Positions 5,650-14,225 of a stretch of DNA of 29,410 nucleotides are shown here, one piece after another. Where the stretch lies: IMG/VR virus record IMGVR_UViG_3300015171_000088, positions 1 to 29,410 of that record, one strand, 5' to 3'. The stretch comes from a virus. Within the stretch, counting starts at the first letter, position 1, and each line of letters begins with the position of its first letter. The notes beneath the pieces are model-generated. The model had not been told where the DNA came from, searched no databases, and saw only the letters and a list, made by a program, of their open reading frames with translations. Position numbers and translations under genes: made by a program.

Positions 5650-6324
5650 ATGACCTTTCTATCTCAAACGGACGCACTTAAGTCTTTAGGTTCCTCTCGT
5701 AACTTGCTTAATAAGTTATCAGGGACTCCTGTATCTTCTAGTGCGCCCGTTCGAGTTATAGAATCTGTTAATGATAAAGATAATGAATCATTTCCGAAGG
5801 AAAACGCACGGGACACTCTAACTACTCCTACTGAGGTTATTGAGGGTGTTGTTGTTTCTGATAATGATAGATCGCAAATTTTACCTAATCCTATTCGTGG
5901 TAAAAAGTTAGGTTCTTCTCATGTATCTGAGGAGGTTAGATTACAAATTGCTACGGATTCTCTTAATGGTGTGGAACAGGTTGATATTGCTCATAAGTAT
6001 GGTATAACTGATAGAACTGTTAAAAGTGTTGTACAGGATATGCGTACCGGAAACGGCACAGAAAAGTTTAATACTGTAGTGGAGGGTAAGAAGCGAGAAA
6101 TTTCTGATTATGCTCTATCTGCTATGCTTCAGTCTCTGCACGTTATAACTCCTCATAAATTGGAAGGTTTATCTGCTAAAGATGCATCATTAGTTGCTAT
6201 GCAGTTGTCTCGCACTGTTTCTAACTTAATGCCGAAAGAGACTATTGTTGATAATCGTACCCAATTAGTTATATTTGCTCCAGGACAGAAATTGGTAGAT
6301 GATTATGAACAGGTTGAGGTATAA
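5650..6324 (+). CDS. HTH DNA-binding protein, small terminase subunit candidate
   Basis: 224 aa. Residues 1-90 are Ser/Asn-rich and probably disordered. Residues about 93-131 form a resolvase-like helix-turn-helix (EEVRLQIATDSLNG, then VDIAHKYGITDRTVKSVV). A helical region follows (150-200), then a short hydrophobic beta segment and acidic tail (QLVIFAPGQKLVDDYEQVEV). An N-terminal HTH, a helical oligomerisation region and a C-terminal tail suit a TerS that recognises the packaging site and hands DNA to TerL. It lies upstream of TerL in the same transcript, though separated by the membrane-protein cluster. A transcription factor of the operon is the alternative. Stop and next start are TAA-ATG with no gap. 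Confidence 0.55.
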   Translation: MTFLSQTDALKSLGSSRNLLNKLSGTPVSSSAPVRVIESVNDKDNESFPKENARDTLTTPTEVIEGVVVSDNDRSQILPNPIRGKKLGSSHVSEEVRLQIATDSLNGVEQVDIAHKYGITDRTVKSVVQDMRTGNGTEKFNTVVEGKKREISDYALSAMLQSLHVITPHKLEGLSAKDASLVAMQLSRTVSNLMPKETIVDNRTQLVIFAPGQKLVDDYEQVEV

Positions 6325-6558
6325 ATGGAAACTCGTAGGATGTATGATGCGGATTCTATATCTGATAGGGAATTACTAATACTTATGAATCAGAAATTGG
6401 ATGGTCTATCCTATCATATATTTGGTGGTGGTCCTAATAATACTAAAGGATTAACTACTAGGGTAGAGACTTTAGAGAATATGGTTTTAAAAGCTATGGG
6501 TGGAATGGGTGTAGTTTTATTCATTCTCACATGTTTGAAGTTAGTCTTTGGTAAATAA
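6325..6558 (+). CDS. small membrane protein with coiled coil and C-terminal TM segment (holin/XhlA-like)
   Basis: 77 aa. Residues 14-55 are helical (ISDRELLILMNQKLDGLSY; then TTRVETLENMVLKA), and residues about 56-75 (MGGMGVVLFILTCLKLVF) form one membrane span ending in GK. An N-terminal coiled coil followed by a single C-terminal span is the plan of XhlA-type haemolysin/holin-accessory proteins. It starts directly after the preceding stop and is followed by three more tiny membrane-type proteins, so a role in membrane permeabilisation is reasonable. No Shine-Dalgarno; coupled translation is likely. Confidence 0.65.
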   Translation: METRRMYDADSISDRELLILMNQKLDGLSYHIFGGGPNNTKGLTTRVETLENMVLKAMGGMGVVLFILTCLKLVFGK

Positions 6559-6561
6559 TCT

Positions 6562-6870
6562 ATGACTGATTCTGTATGGACAGTTATTGGTGCGGCGGTC
6601 CCAGTTATAGGTGGATTGGCTACTCTGATACTACAAAATTACTATGCGGCTTTGTCTAGAGCTGAATCTACTAGGAAGTTAGATAGTATTGGTTCTACTA
6701 TTACTGAGACTAAGAAGGCTGTGGATGGTCACTTAACTAATGTTACTACAGAATTAGCTGTTACTAGTAGAGCATTAGCTACTTCTACAGGTTCTTTTAA
6801 GGATAATGTTACGGCTACTATCAATGAGAAAAATGCTTCTGACTTACAAAAGACCGAAGAAAAGAAATGA
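6562..6870 (+). CDS. small membrane protein with N-terminal TM and long helical tail (holin or spanin-like)
   Basis: 102 aa. Residues 5-28 (VWTVIGAAVPVIGGLATLIL) form one membrane span. The rest is a soluble, threonine-rich helix ending in charged residues (DLQKTEEKK), the plan of an i-spanin or of a type III holin-like protein. No lipobox protein that would serve as o-spanin is evident next to it. One GTGCGGC copy (6590) encodes the Ala-Ala within the membrane span. Part of the membrane-protein cluster 6325-7200. Confidence 0.6.
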   Translation: MTDSVWTVIGAAVPVIGGLATLILQNYYAALSRAESTRKLDSIGSTITETKKAVDGHLTNVTTELAVTSRALATSTGSFKDNVTATINEKNASDLQKTEEKK

Positions 6871-6871
6871 T

Positions 6872-6970
6872 ATGTGGAGTCGTTGCCTATGTTTTCTCCT
6901 CAATTGGCTAGAGTGTGCTTATGATCTTCTTTCTAAAAGACAGAAAAGTGAGTGCACTCTAAGTCAATGA
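6872..6970 (+). CDS. 32-aa small hydrophobic ORF, translationally coupled to the next gene
   Basis: ATG at 6872 lies one base after the previous stop. The 32-codon frame begins MWSRCLCFLLNWLECAYDLL, a short Cys/Leu/Trp-rich hydrophobic helix, followed by a basic tail (SKRQKSE). Its TGA (6968-6970) overlaps the ATG at 6967 of the next gene. Exact packing on both sides supports real translation. It could be a tiny lysis-associated membrane peptide or only a coupling leader. Confidence 0.5.
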   Translation: MWSRCLCFLLNWLECAYDLLSKRQKSECTLSQ

Positions 6971-7200
6971 CTATTATAGTTAACTTTGTAATTCAGCTAT
7001 TTTGTATATGGTTAGTCTATGGAACTATTGCATCTAATTACTTAACTTATAGTGCTAAGCAGATAATACTTTTAACTATAGCTTTTGTTCAGATGCTAAT
7101 TAGCTTATTCGTTCATGGATATAATACTGATGGAACATCGCAGAAGGTAGCTTATCTATCTTCCAAAGACTTAGAAGTAGGAACACAAAAGGAGAACTAA
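6967..7200 (+). CDS. small two-span membrane protein (holin candidate)
   Basis: 77 aa from the ATG at 6967; a GTG at 6952 is also in frame, but the ATGA overlap with the preceding small ORF favours 6967. Two hydrophobic spans are clear: IIVNFVIQLFCIWLVYGTIA (about 3-22) and a second at about 33-55 (IILLTIAFVQMLISLFV). A polar tail follows, with both termini probably on the same side. Two short spans with a hydrophilic end is the class II holin plan. It precedes a gene with a strong ribosome binding site whose AAGGAG lies inside this gene's 3' end. Confidence 0.6.
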   Translation: MTIIVNFVIQLFCIWLVYGTIASNYLTYSAKQIILLTIAFVQMLISLFVHGYNTDGTSQKVAYLSSKDLEVGTQKEN

Positions 7201-7560
7201 ATGGGATTTCTCAAGAATTTCGGTGCGGCGCTTTTGAAGATTGGTGAAGTGGTTACGGGAGTTGGTCCTATTTTCTCTCAATTTTTACCTAAAGGAGCCG
7301 CTGGTACTTTGGCTACTGTGGAAGATACTTTTACTAAGATTATGGGTACAGTTATGACTGTGGAGACATTTTTTGCCGCACTAACTAGTAAAGGATTAAC
7401 TGGTGCAGATAAGTTAAAGGCTGCTACTCCTTTGGTTTCTCAGATTATTCTACAAACTGAGGGATTAAAGGGTAAGAAGGTTAAGGATTTGGTTAAGTAC
7501 CAAGCTTCTGTGGCAGGAATTACTTCGAATATTGCAGATTTACTTAACTCTTTTGAGTAA
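7201..7560 (+). CDS. conserved-type phage protein of unknown function (119 aa)
   Basis: Start at 7201 immediately after the previous stop, with AAGGAG 7 nt upstream, one of the strongest sites in the operon. The product begins MGFLKNFGAALLKIGEVVTG, a possibly amphipathic or membrane-associating helix. The later part (LTGADKLKAATPLVSQIILQ ... ITSNIADLLNSFE) resembles, from memory, hypothetical proteins common near the lysis genes of other phages. No enzyme motif. It carries two heptamer copies (GTGCGGC at 7223, GCCGCAC at 7375), both on Ala-Ala codons. Confidence 0.65.
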   Translation: MGFLKNFGAALLKIGEVVTGVGPIFSQFLPKGAAGTLATVEDTFTKIMGTVMTVETFFAALTSKGLTGADKLKAATPLVSQIILQTEGLKGKKVKDLVKYQASVAGITSNIADLLNSFE

Positions 7561-7570
7561 TCTTTACTTT

Positions 7571-7720
7571 ATGAGTCCTGCTCAAAAATTGGTTAAGTTT
7601 ATCATTGAGGAATTAAATGTTCCCGCTAATATAGCTTTTCGTATGGTGTGTGATTTAAAAATAGAGTATAGTGATGATATAGATTGGGATAAAGAAGAAA
7701 AGAAAAATGATAACAGATAA
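7571..7720 (+). CDS. small acidic protein, function unknown (49 aa)
   Basis: The longest frame starts inside the previous gene at 7532, but the ATG at 7571, ten bases after the stop at 7560, is more likely and gives 49 aa: MSPAQKLVKFIIEELNVPAN, then an acidic, lysine-tipped tail. Helical throughout. Its end overlaps the start of the beta-propeller gene by 14 bp. Not recognised. Confidence 0.5.
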   Translation: MSPAQKLVKFIIEELNVPANIAFRMVCDLKIEYSDDIDWDKEEKKNDNR

Positions 7721-8930
7721 TCTAGTTTATGTTCCATTAGAGTATAATACTCTCAAACCTACCAAGGTAGGAGATTCTCATATTGACTCTACTTTTGGAA
7801 CTAAAATTACTAGAGTTACTGATTGTTCGACTATGTATGATGTAGCTAAGGGTTCTGGTACATTACCTTGGGTAGAACCTGAATACTCTACTATTTGTCC
7901 TTTCAGTAAACTAGGGGACTATTTCATTTTAGATTGTGTGTCTTATTTTTCTCTATTTGGTGGTGATGGTAAATTTATAGGACCATTACCTTTAGAAATA
8001 AGTTCATCTTCGGAACCTAAATGGGGATTACTGGATATTGATTATATTTATTATATAAAAGGTAACTCTTTGAAGAAATATAATGTAAATACAAAACAAA
8101 CTTTTGTTGTACGTATGTTTAGTGAGTATACAAAAATATCAGGCAAAGGTGAAAGTGATATTTCATTTGATGGTAATCACTTAGTTTTAGTTGGTGATGA
8201 TAGATTTATTTTTGTTTACGAACTAGTTTCTTCTACTAAAGGAAAAGTTTTAGATACTAGTGGATTTAATTTTGATTCTGTATATATCACAAGTTCTAAT
8301 AACGTTATAGTATCCTGGGAAAGACGTGGTAGTGAACATTTTGAGGGTATGGAACTTTTTAATTCGGATATGGATTTTATATTACAACTAGCTCAACATA
8401 ATGGACACAAAGACATTTGTTTTGACGGTTCTGATGAAGTTCTAGTATGGACTGATGATACTGATAACTTTGTAAAAAAGATTAGATTTTCTGATGGACT
8501 AATTACACCTCTGTTACAGTTAGATTGGTCATTAGCTGTTCATATCTCATGTCCTGATAAAGATTATGCATTTGTAGAAACTTATGATCCTCTGAATCCT
8601 ATAGCTTCTGCTTTTAAGCCTTATACTAATGAACTTTTGAGGGTTAAATTAAGTTCCGGTAAAACTGAAAGAATCTGTCATCATAGATCACGTGCTTTAG
8701 ATAGTTATTTATATATGCCTAAAGTTACTTGTAGTCATGATGGAAGATTTTTACTTTATGCTTCTAACTTTAATTTAGAACTTGACTATGCAGATACCTA
8801 TATGATTGATCTTTCTACTTCTAGTTTACCTTCAGCTCCTATTTTATCCAATTCTTCTCAAGTAATAATCAATAAAGATATACCAAAGTTTGTAGAGAGA
8901 CGTAAGCGTTCTGAGTTTATTACTTCTTAA
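7707..8930 (+). CDS. beta-propeller-like protein (TolB/WD40-type repeats), function unknown
   Basis: 407 aa, no signal peptide. Repeated blade-like strands with an Asp-Gly turn are visible: DISFDGNHLVLVGDD (151-165), HKDICFDGSDEVLVW (234-248), then QLDWSLAVHIS (271-281) and KVTCSHDGRFLLYASNF (339-355) with YADTYMIDL after it. From memory this order resembles large-host cytosolic or secreted beta-propellers of the TolB/oligogalacturonate-lyase-like type; no catalytic set can be assigned. A propeller between a membrane-protein cluster and TerL is uncommon. It may be a virion-associated or host-interaction protein. It overlaps the previous gene by 14 bp and ends one base before TerL, so it is made with the packaging genes. 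Confidence 0.6.
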   Translation: MITDNLVYVPLEYNTLKPTKVGDSHIDSTFGTKITRVTDCSTMYDVAKGSGTLPWVEPEYSTICPFSKLGDYFILDCVSYFSLFGGDGKFIGPLPLEISSSSEPKWGLLDIDYIYYIKGNSLKKYNVNTKQTFVVRMFSEYTKISGKGESDISFDGNHLVLVGDDRFIFVYELVSSTKGKVLDTSGFNFDSVYITSSNNVIVSWERRGSEHFEGMELFNSDMDFILQLAQHNGHKDICFDGSDEVLVWTDDTDNFVKKIRFSDGLITPLLQLDWSLAVHISCPDKDYAFVETYDPLNPIASAFKPYTNELLRVKLSSGKTERICHHRSRALDSYLYMPKVTCSHDGRFLLYASNFNLELDYADTYMIDLSTSSLPSAPILSNSSQVIINKDIPKFVERRKRSEFITS

Positions 8931-8931
8931 T

Positions 8932-10590
8932 ATGCTGACTAATACAGAACAACAATCAGATACAGTTAGAAGATGGAAGCCTAATCTGAAACAGGTTAAG
9001 TTTATGTCTCTTCCGGATACTATCTTTGAGGCTCTGTATGGCGGTGCGGCGGGTGGTGGGAAGACTGAAGTATTACTAATGATGTTTATCGCTAAACAAT
9101 ATCATAAGATTCCGCGAGTCAAAGGTATACTGTTACGTAGAACCTTTCCGGAACTAGAAGGTGAAGTTGTACCTCGTTCGCAGGATTATTATCCGATAAC
9201 TGGTGCAGAGTATGATAAAGCTAAACATATCTGGACTTGGCCTTCTGGAGCTACTTTAAAGTTTGGACATGCGGAGAATGAAGATGATATACGTAAGTAT
9301 GATTCTTCTGAGTTTCAGTATGCAGCATTTGATGAACTTACTTCTTTCACACAGTTCCAGTATAACTATATTGTATCTACCCGTTTACGATCTTCAATTC
9401 CTGGCATAATCCCAATTGCACGCTCTGGTAGTAATCCTGGTAATATCGGGCATGGATGGGTTAGAGATTACTTTGTCGAGCCTTGTAAAGAAGGTGGTAA
9501 AATCCTTGTCAATAAGGTAACGAAGCAGAAAAGAATCTTCATCCCTGCAAAGTTAGAGGATAATACTGATCTAATCAAAACTGATCCTACATATCGTAAT
9601 CGTCTAGAAGGTTTAACTAATGAGGCTGAGCGCCGCGCAAAGTTATATGGTGATTGGTATACATTTACTGGACAGGTATTTAAGTTTAGAAATGAACCTA
9701 TGCCTGATGAGCCTGATAATGCTAGACATGTTATAGAACCTTTTGAGATTCCTAATTGGTGGACTAAGATTAGAGCATTAGATTGGGGACAGGCTGCTAT
9801 GACTTATTGTGTTTGGGCAGCTATTTCTCCTTGGAAGCGGGTATATATCTATCGTGAGTATTCTCCTAAGATCGGTACTCTTATTTCTGACTGGGGTTCT
9901 GATATTTCTAGACTTTCTCAGGGAGAAGTTTACAAAGATTCAGTAATTGATCCCTCTTCTAGGGTTCGTGATAAGAAAGATAACGAGAGCATTCTAAGTC
10001 AAGTTAATACACATACGGGATATAACTGGTCACTAGCAGACAATGATAGGATTTCTGGTAAGACGCTTTGCGAAGATTATCTAAGATGGTGGCAGAAACC
10101 TATTTCCTATGTTCCTCCAGAAGGATATAAAGAAGATACTGCTAATGATATTCTTAGGAAACAAGGAGTATATGCTAGAGATGAGTACATTAAAATGTTT
10201 CTCCCTCAAGCAGAGGAAACTGGTCTACCCAGATTACAGATTTTCAAAACTTGTCCAATACTTATCAAAACTATTCCATTATGTACCTATGATAAAAATA
10301 ATACGGAAGATGTACAAGATTTCGATGGTGATGATCCTTATGATGCTTGGAGATATTTGATTAAGCGTTGTCATCTCTATTTAAGTAGTACAGAGAAAAT
10401 CGCCGCACAGGATGAGGCTAAAGGTCTTGTGATTCAAAAGTTAGAGAAAACTGGAGATATGACTGATTTCTATATGAGTATGGCTAGAATTGATGGAGCT
10501 AAATCTAATATAGCTGCTATGAATGTTCGCGGTAAATATAACTTCTTACCTGTTAGAAAAGTTCATGGAGGATTACGTAGACATGCTTAA
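8932..10590 (+). CDS. terL: terminase large subunit (ATPase/nuclease)
   Basis: 552 aa. ATPase domain: Walker A GGAAGGGKT (37-45), Walker B with catalytic glutamate YAAFDE (130-135), and a coupling segment GSNPGNIGH (166-174). RNase H-like nuclease domain: ALDWGQ (D284), VIDPSS (D340) and the late acidic pair and helix GDDPYDAWRY (466-475). It docks on the portal, pumps DNA into the prohead and cuts the concatemer. The start is ATG at 8932, one base after the preceding stop, without a Shine-Dalgarno. Two heptamer copies lie in the gene, at 9044 within the Walker A codons and at 10402. Length is normal for the family. Function is certain; the packaging type cannot be read from it. Confidence 0.96.
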   Translation: MLTNTEQQSDTVRRWKPNLKQVKFMSLPDTIFEALYGGAAGGGKTEVLLMMFIAKQYHKIPRVKGILLRRTFPELEGEVVPRSQDYYPITGAEYDKAKHIWTWPSGATLKFGHAENEDDIRKYDSSEFQYAAFDELTSFTQFQYNYIVSTRLRSSIPGIIPIARSGSNPGNIGHGWVRDYFVEPCKEGGKILVNKVTKQKRIFIPAKLEDNTDLIKTDPTYRNRLEGLTNEAERRAKLYGDWYTFTGQVFKFRNEPMPDEPDNARHVIEPFEIPNWWTKIRALDWGQAAMTYCVWAAISPWKRVYIYREYSPKIGTLISDWGSDISRLSQGEVYKDSVIDPSSRVRDKKDNESILSQVNTHTGYNWSLADNDRISGKTLCEDYLRWWQKPISYVPPEGYKEDTANDILRKQGVYARDEYIKMFLPQAEETGLPRLQIFKTCPILIKTIPLCTYDKNNTEDVQDFDGDDPYDAWRYLIKRCHLYLSSTEKIAAQDEAKGLVIQKLEKTGDMTDFYMSMARIDGAKSNIAAMNVRGKYNFLPVRKVHGGLRRHA

Positions 10591-10981
10591 GTATATCTTT
10601 AACTCTTTCTATAAGGATATTGAGGAACGTTATTCTGTAGTTGTGGCTAGGATGAAGGATAACTATGAGATTCACGTAGAAGAGATGAATTGTAGGATTA
10701 TAGAACTACAAAGTGAGAATACTTATCTTAGAAATTTGATAGATAATCGTTTATCAGATAAACTAGGAGTACAAAGTACACCAGAAAAGAAAGATCATAA
10801 ACCTCTAACTCATGGTATCTCTATAGATAGATTGATGCATAAGATTCAGAATGGTGCTCATAAAGAAAAGCAAGTAGATGATAAGGTTAAGAATTACTGG
10901 TCTGGGAGGATTAAAGAATTGGAACATGTTGCATTAAGTAAGGATTCAGTTATGGATCAGGAAACATATGTCCCAGACTGA
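10583..10981 (+). CDS. coiled-coil protein, function unknown (about 132 aa)
   Basis: The frame opens inside TerL. ATG at 10583 (MLKYIFNSFYKDIEERYS) has GGAGG 11 nt upstream; ATG at 10565 is possible. A long coiled coil is evident (EMNCRIIELQSENTYLRNLI and flanks), followed by a charged tail. The position between TerL and portal suggests a packaging or head-assembly accessory factor. No family is recognised. Confidence 0.6.
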   Translation: MLKYIFNSFYKDIEERYSVVVARMKDNYEIHVEEMNCRIIELQSENTYLRNLIDNRLSDKLGVQSTPEKKDHKPLTHGISIDRLMHKIQNGAHKEKQVDDKVKNYWSGRIKELEHVALSKDSVMDQETYVPD

Positions 10982-11198
10982 AGGGATCGCTAAGGAAAAG
11001 GTTATGAGAAATAAGATAGGCATACAAGAGAATATAGCTAAGGATTTGGGATTATCTATGGGTGGGGTCCATCTTGGTTCTAAAGACTTCGCACATAAGA
11101 ACTATAAGCCTAAGTCTCTAAATGATTTTAAGTTTAAGGAAAATAAGATGAATAAATCTCCCCTGTCTACTGCTATTAAGCTGAAAAAAGGTAAATAA
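10968..11198 (+). CDS. small basic protein, function unknown (76 aa)
   Basis: ATG at 10968, overlapping the previous gene by 14 bp, with AGGAAAC upstream. 76 aa, lysine-rich (MSQTEGIAKEKVMRNKIGIQ ... LSTAIKLKKGK), no cysteines, no membrane span. Ends TAATG, sharing a base with the portal start. Basic charge suggests nucleic-acid or portal/terminase interaction; unproven. Confidence 0.55.
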   Translation: MSQTEGIAKEKVMRNKIGIQENIAKDLGLSMGGVHLGSKDFAHKNYKPKSLNDFKFKENKMNKSPLSTAIKLKKGK

Positions 11199-13582
11199 TG
11201 TCACCTTCTCAAGATACTACAAGAGATCAAATAGCATCTAATGATCCTCTATTTGGTAGAGAGAATTTACAGGCTATTTTGATTGACTTGGCTAAGCAGA
11301 TTAAGAATGAGGATTACTATAAAAGGTACGACCAGTTAGTAAAGGCTAAGCAGTTTAATTTGTTCTGGTCCGGTGTTCAGAAGATTTTCTGGGATAATGA
11401 TATTAATGATTTTAGAGTACCTACTCAGGATGCTTTTGTTTCAGGAGATAATACTAGAGAAGAGATTCAGTTTGTTTATGATTACGTTATCAATATTGTT
11501 AAGCCTCATGGAGAATCTTTCATTGCAGCATTATCATCTGAGCTTCCGAAAGTTCTATTCGGACCTGATGATGCTATGAATCCTGATGATATTCGTGCGG
11601 CGAAGTTAGCTAATAATAAGGCTGAGCATATTCAGTTATATAACAAGTCAAAACTGATGGCGATTTATGTTCTATATCTCTTCTTCTGTGAAGGATTTGC
11701 TGCTGCTTATGTATATCCAGATAAGGATAAGGGATACGGAGAAGTTGCTATTCCTACTTTTGGAGAACCTATTTCTGTTACGGAACCTGATAGTGTAACT
11801 TGTCATGGATGTGGAACTTCTTCTCCTACAAATACTTTGATACAAGGAAGTAATCCTCCACCAGAAAGTGAAGATGTTAATAGTTGTCCTTCTTGTGGAA
11901 CAGATGTAACAGATAATCCAACTATTCCTGGACAAGTTATACAACAACCTAATCCTCTTCCCGATACGATGGAGATTGTTACTAGACAGTTGATTAATAT
12001 CTATGGCCTAGGTAATGTTAAAGTACCATCATTTGCAATGAATCAGAAGGATTTTCCGTGGTTGGTTAACTATATAGATTCTCACTACTCAACTCTGCGT
12101 GATAAATTCCAAACTCTCAGAGATAAAATTGGTCCTGGAGAAGCTGGAGATTTTGAACGTTCCATGAGATCATCTTCGGTGATTAACTCTGATAACTTCT
12201 ATCAGTATAATCCTGAGATTAATACTTTAGAGAAATACTGGATTCGCCCTTCTATGTTTCAGTCTATCATAGATGATCAGGAGACGGAAGTTGAGGAGTT
12301 AATAGCACTCTTTCCTGATGGATGCTGTTTCTCTCTGATTGATACTTTATTCTGTGAAAGTAAGAATGAGAGTATGGATGAATGTTGGAGAGTTACAAAA
12401 GCTGGTCCGTCTAAAGGTGCACATGCTGACGCTGTTGGTAAAAACTTAATCTCTATCAATGATTCGCGTAATACTTTGCTAAACTTGATGATACAGACTA
12501 TTGAGTATGGTATACCTTCTACTTTTGCTGATCCTGAAGTATTAGACTTTGATGCCTATAATGCTACAGAAGCATCTCCCGGAACTGTATATCCTGCACA
12601 GCCTAAGATTGCAGGTTCTTCTATTGGTAATTCTTTTTATGATTCCAAGACTTCTAACTTATCTAAAGAAGCTTTAGCATTTCAGACCGCACTAGATAAT
12701 GATGCTCAATTTAATATCGGAAATGTTCCCTCAGTATATGGTGGAGCGGCAGAAGGATCGAAAACTTTAGGAGAGTACCAGAATTCTAGGGCATATGCTC
12801 TTCAGCGTTTATCTCTACCTTTTGAATACTATTCTGATTTCTATAAGGAAACTATAGCATTAGCTACCCGTAGAGCTATTAAGACTCAGATTGCTGATGA
12901 GAAATTTACTAAGCCTATAGGAGTAGATTCTTTCCAAACTGTATGGATGAAACAAGCAGACTCTAAGGGTAAATTTGATTTGATGATTGAGCAAGTTTCC
13001 TCATCCGTGCCAATTTCATGGGAACAGAAGAGATCAGTTATGATTCAGTTATTAACTATGAATAGTCCAGAGATTATGCAGTTGCTAGGTTCTACTGATA
13101 ACTTATCTGCTGTTTTGCAACTATCTGGATTAGGTGGGACTATAAAGGTTCCTAATGAGTTACAGAGGATTAAACAACTTCAAGAACTAATTCAATTACT
13201 TAATGCGGCGCCTACAGAAGTTCCTGATCCTTCTGGAGCTATAAATCCTATAGATGGTATGCCAGTAACTATAATGAAGTCTACCGTACCTATTGAACCT
13301 AATGTAGATGAAGATGAGTCTCACATAGATACTTTACGTGACTTCATGGTATCTCAGTCAGGGTTAGATCATAAAGATAATAATCCCGCTGGTTATGCAA
13401 ATTGTTTAGCTCACTTTAATGAACATAGGGAACATATGATAATGATGTCAATGCCTCCTCCATTACCTTCACCATCTGATAAACCTAACCCAAATAAGAA
13501 TAGTGAAAAAGGTAAAGCTAATAATCCTAAAGGTAATGCACCGAATCCAGTTCACCAAGGAAATGCTGTACCGGGAGTATAA
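11198..13582 (+). CDS. portal protein with inserted zinc ribbon
   Basis: 794 aa, in the usual place after TerL. Large helical protein with the portal-like C-terminal core (NVPSVYGGAAEGSKTLGEYQ, residues about 511-530, then long helices rich in Arg and Tyr). It forms the 12-fold vertex through which DNA enters and to which the connector binds. Residues 200-235 contain two knuckles, CHGC (202-205) and CPSC (230-233), making a zinc ribbon inside the protein, a feature I would not expect in classical portals. The C-terminal 60 residues are Pro/Asn/Lys-rich and disordered. Start ATG overlaps the previous stop. One GTGCGGC copy at 11595. Confidence 0.85.
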   Translation: MSPSQDTTRDQIASNDPLFGRENLQAILIDLAKQIKNEDYYKRYDQLVKAKQFNLFWSGVQKIFWDNDINDFRVPTQDAFVSGDNTREEIQFVYDYVINIVKPHGESFIAALSSELPKVLFGPDDAMNPDDIRAAKLANNKAEHIQLYNKSKLMAIYVLYLFFCEGFAAAYVYPDKDKGYGEVAIPTFGEPISVTEPDSVTCHGCGTSSPTNTLIQGSNPPPESEDVNSCPSCGTDVTDNPTIPGQVIQQPNPLPDTMEIVTRQLINIYGLGNVKVPSFAMNQKDFPWLVNYIDSHYSTLRDKFQTLRDKIGPGEAGDFERSMRSSSVINSDNFYQYNPEINTLEKYWIRPSMFQSIIDDQETEVEELIALFPDGCCFSLIDTLFCESKNESMDECWRVTKAGPSKGAHADAVGKNLISINDSRNTLLNLMIQTIEYGIPSTFADPEVLDFDAYNATEASPGTVYPAQPKIAGSSIGNSFYDSKTSNLSKEALAFQTALDNDAQFNIGNVPSVYGGAAEGSKTLGEYQNSRAYALQRLSLPFEYYSDFYKETIALATRRAIKTQIADEKFTKPIGVDSFQTVWMKQADSKGKFDLMIEQVSSSVPISWEQKRSVMIQLLTMNSPEIMQLLGSTDNLSAVLQLSGLGGTIKVPNELQRIKQLQELIQLLNAAPTEVPDPSGAINPIDGMPVTIMKSTVPIEPNVDEDESHIDTLRDFMVSQSGLDHKDNNPAGYANCLAHFNEHREHMIMMSMPPPLPSPSDKPNPNKNSEKGKANNPKGNAPNPVHQGNAVPGV

Positions 13583-13585
13583 AAC

Positions 13586-14212
13586 ATGAGAGTTCGTTTA
13601 ACAGACCAAGTAATTTTATCAGCTAATGGAGTACGTACATCTGTCTGGTTTGATACTTGTGAAGAAGGGTATATTAATGCTAATTATGTAACTGTTTCAT
13701 TATTCGCAGATCAAGTATCTGCTGCATTGGGTTTAGTTATTCAAGAGTCTGACGATCAAGTTAATGTACGGACGGCTGCATCTGTAAGTGTTTTAGCTTC
13801 TACATTAGCTTCTTGTCAAGCAACTATTCGTCGTAAGTTTTGGCGTGTAGTTTATACAAATGGTGGAGTAAATCAAGGTTCCTTTATCTTAGTTGCTTCT
13901 GATACAATTAATCTTTTAGCTTCTACTGATGCTTCTGGTGCAACTTCTGTAGCTATTGCATCTGGAAGTGCTGTAGTAGCTAATTCTGGATTACCTTTTA
14001 TTTATACTACTGCTATTGACAATACAGCAGTTAATAATCAAGTTCTCTATCAAGGTTGGGCAATACCGGGAACAGCTAAAAGTGCTGCTTCATGGGCAAT
14101 TGTTAAATATACTTATGACGGTAATGGAATTGTTTCAGACATTCAATGGGCTGGTGGAGTTGCAACATTCTCTACAGTATGGAATAACAGAGGGGCAGCT
14201 TCTTACAGTTAA
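13586..14212 (+). CDS. putative virion structural protein (208 aa)
   Basis: Starts 3 bp after the portal stop. 208 aa, Ala/Ser/Val/Thr-rich and beta-dominated, with the phrase RRKFWRVVYTNGG in the middle and an alternating hydrophobic pattern throughout; no cysteine cluster, no signal peptide. Such proteins between portal and scaffold in related layouts are usually head decoration or fibre-like components. It contains the only GTGCTGC I found in the window (14082), where other genes use GTGCGGC. Function otherwise unknown. Confidence 0.6.
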   Translation: MRVRLTDQVILSANGVRTSVWFDTCEEGYINANYVTVSLFADQVSAALGLVIQESDDQVNVRTAASVSVLASTLASCQATIRRKFWRVVYTNGGVNQGSFILVASDTINLLASTDASGATSVAIASGSAVVANSGLPFIYTTAIDNTAVNNQVLYQGWAIPGTAKSAASWAIVKYTYDGNGIVSDIQWAGGVATFSTVWNNRGAASYS

Positions 14213-14225
14213 AGGAGAGTTTTTT

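Noticed and set aside
11672-11947. Minus-strand frames inside portal, tail and other rightward genes, and the frame at 475-657
   Set aside because: They lie antisense to well-supported genes, have no ribosome binding sites and no recognisable domains.
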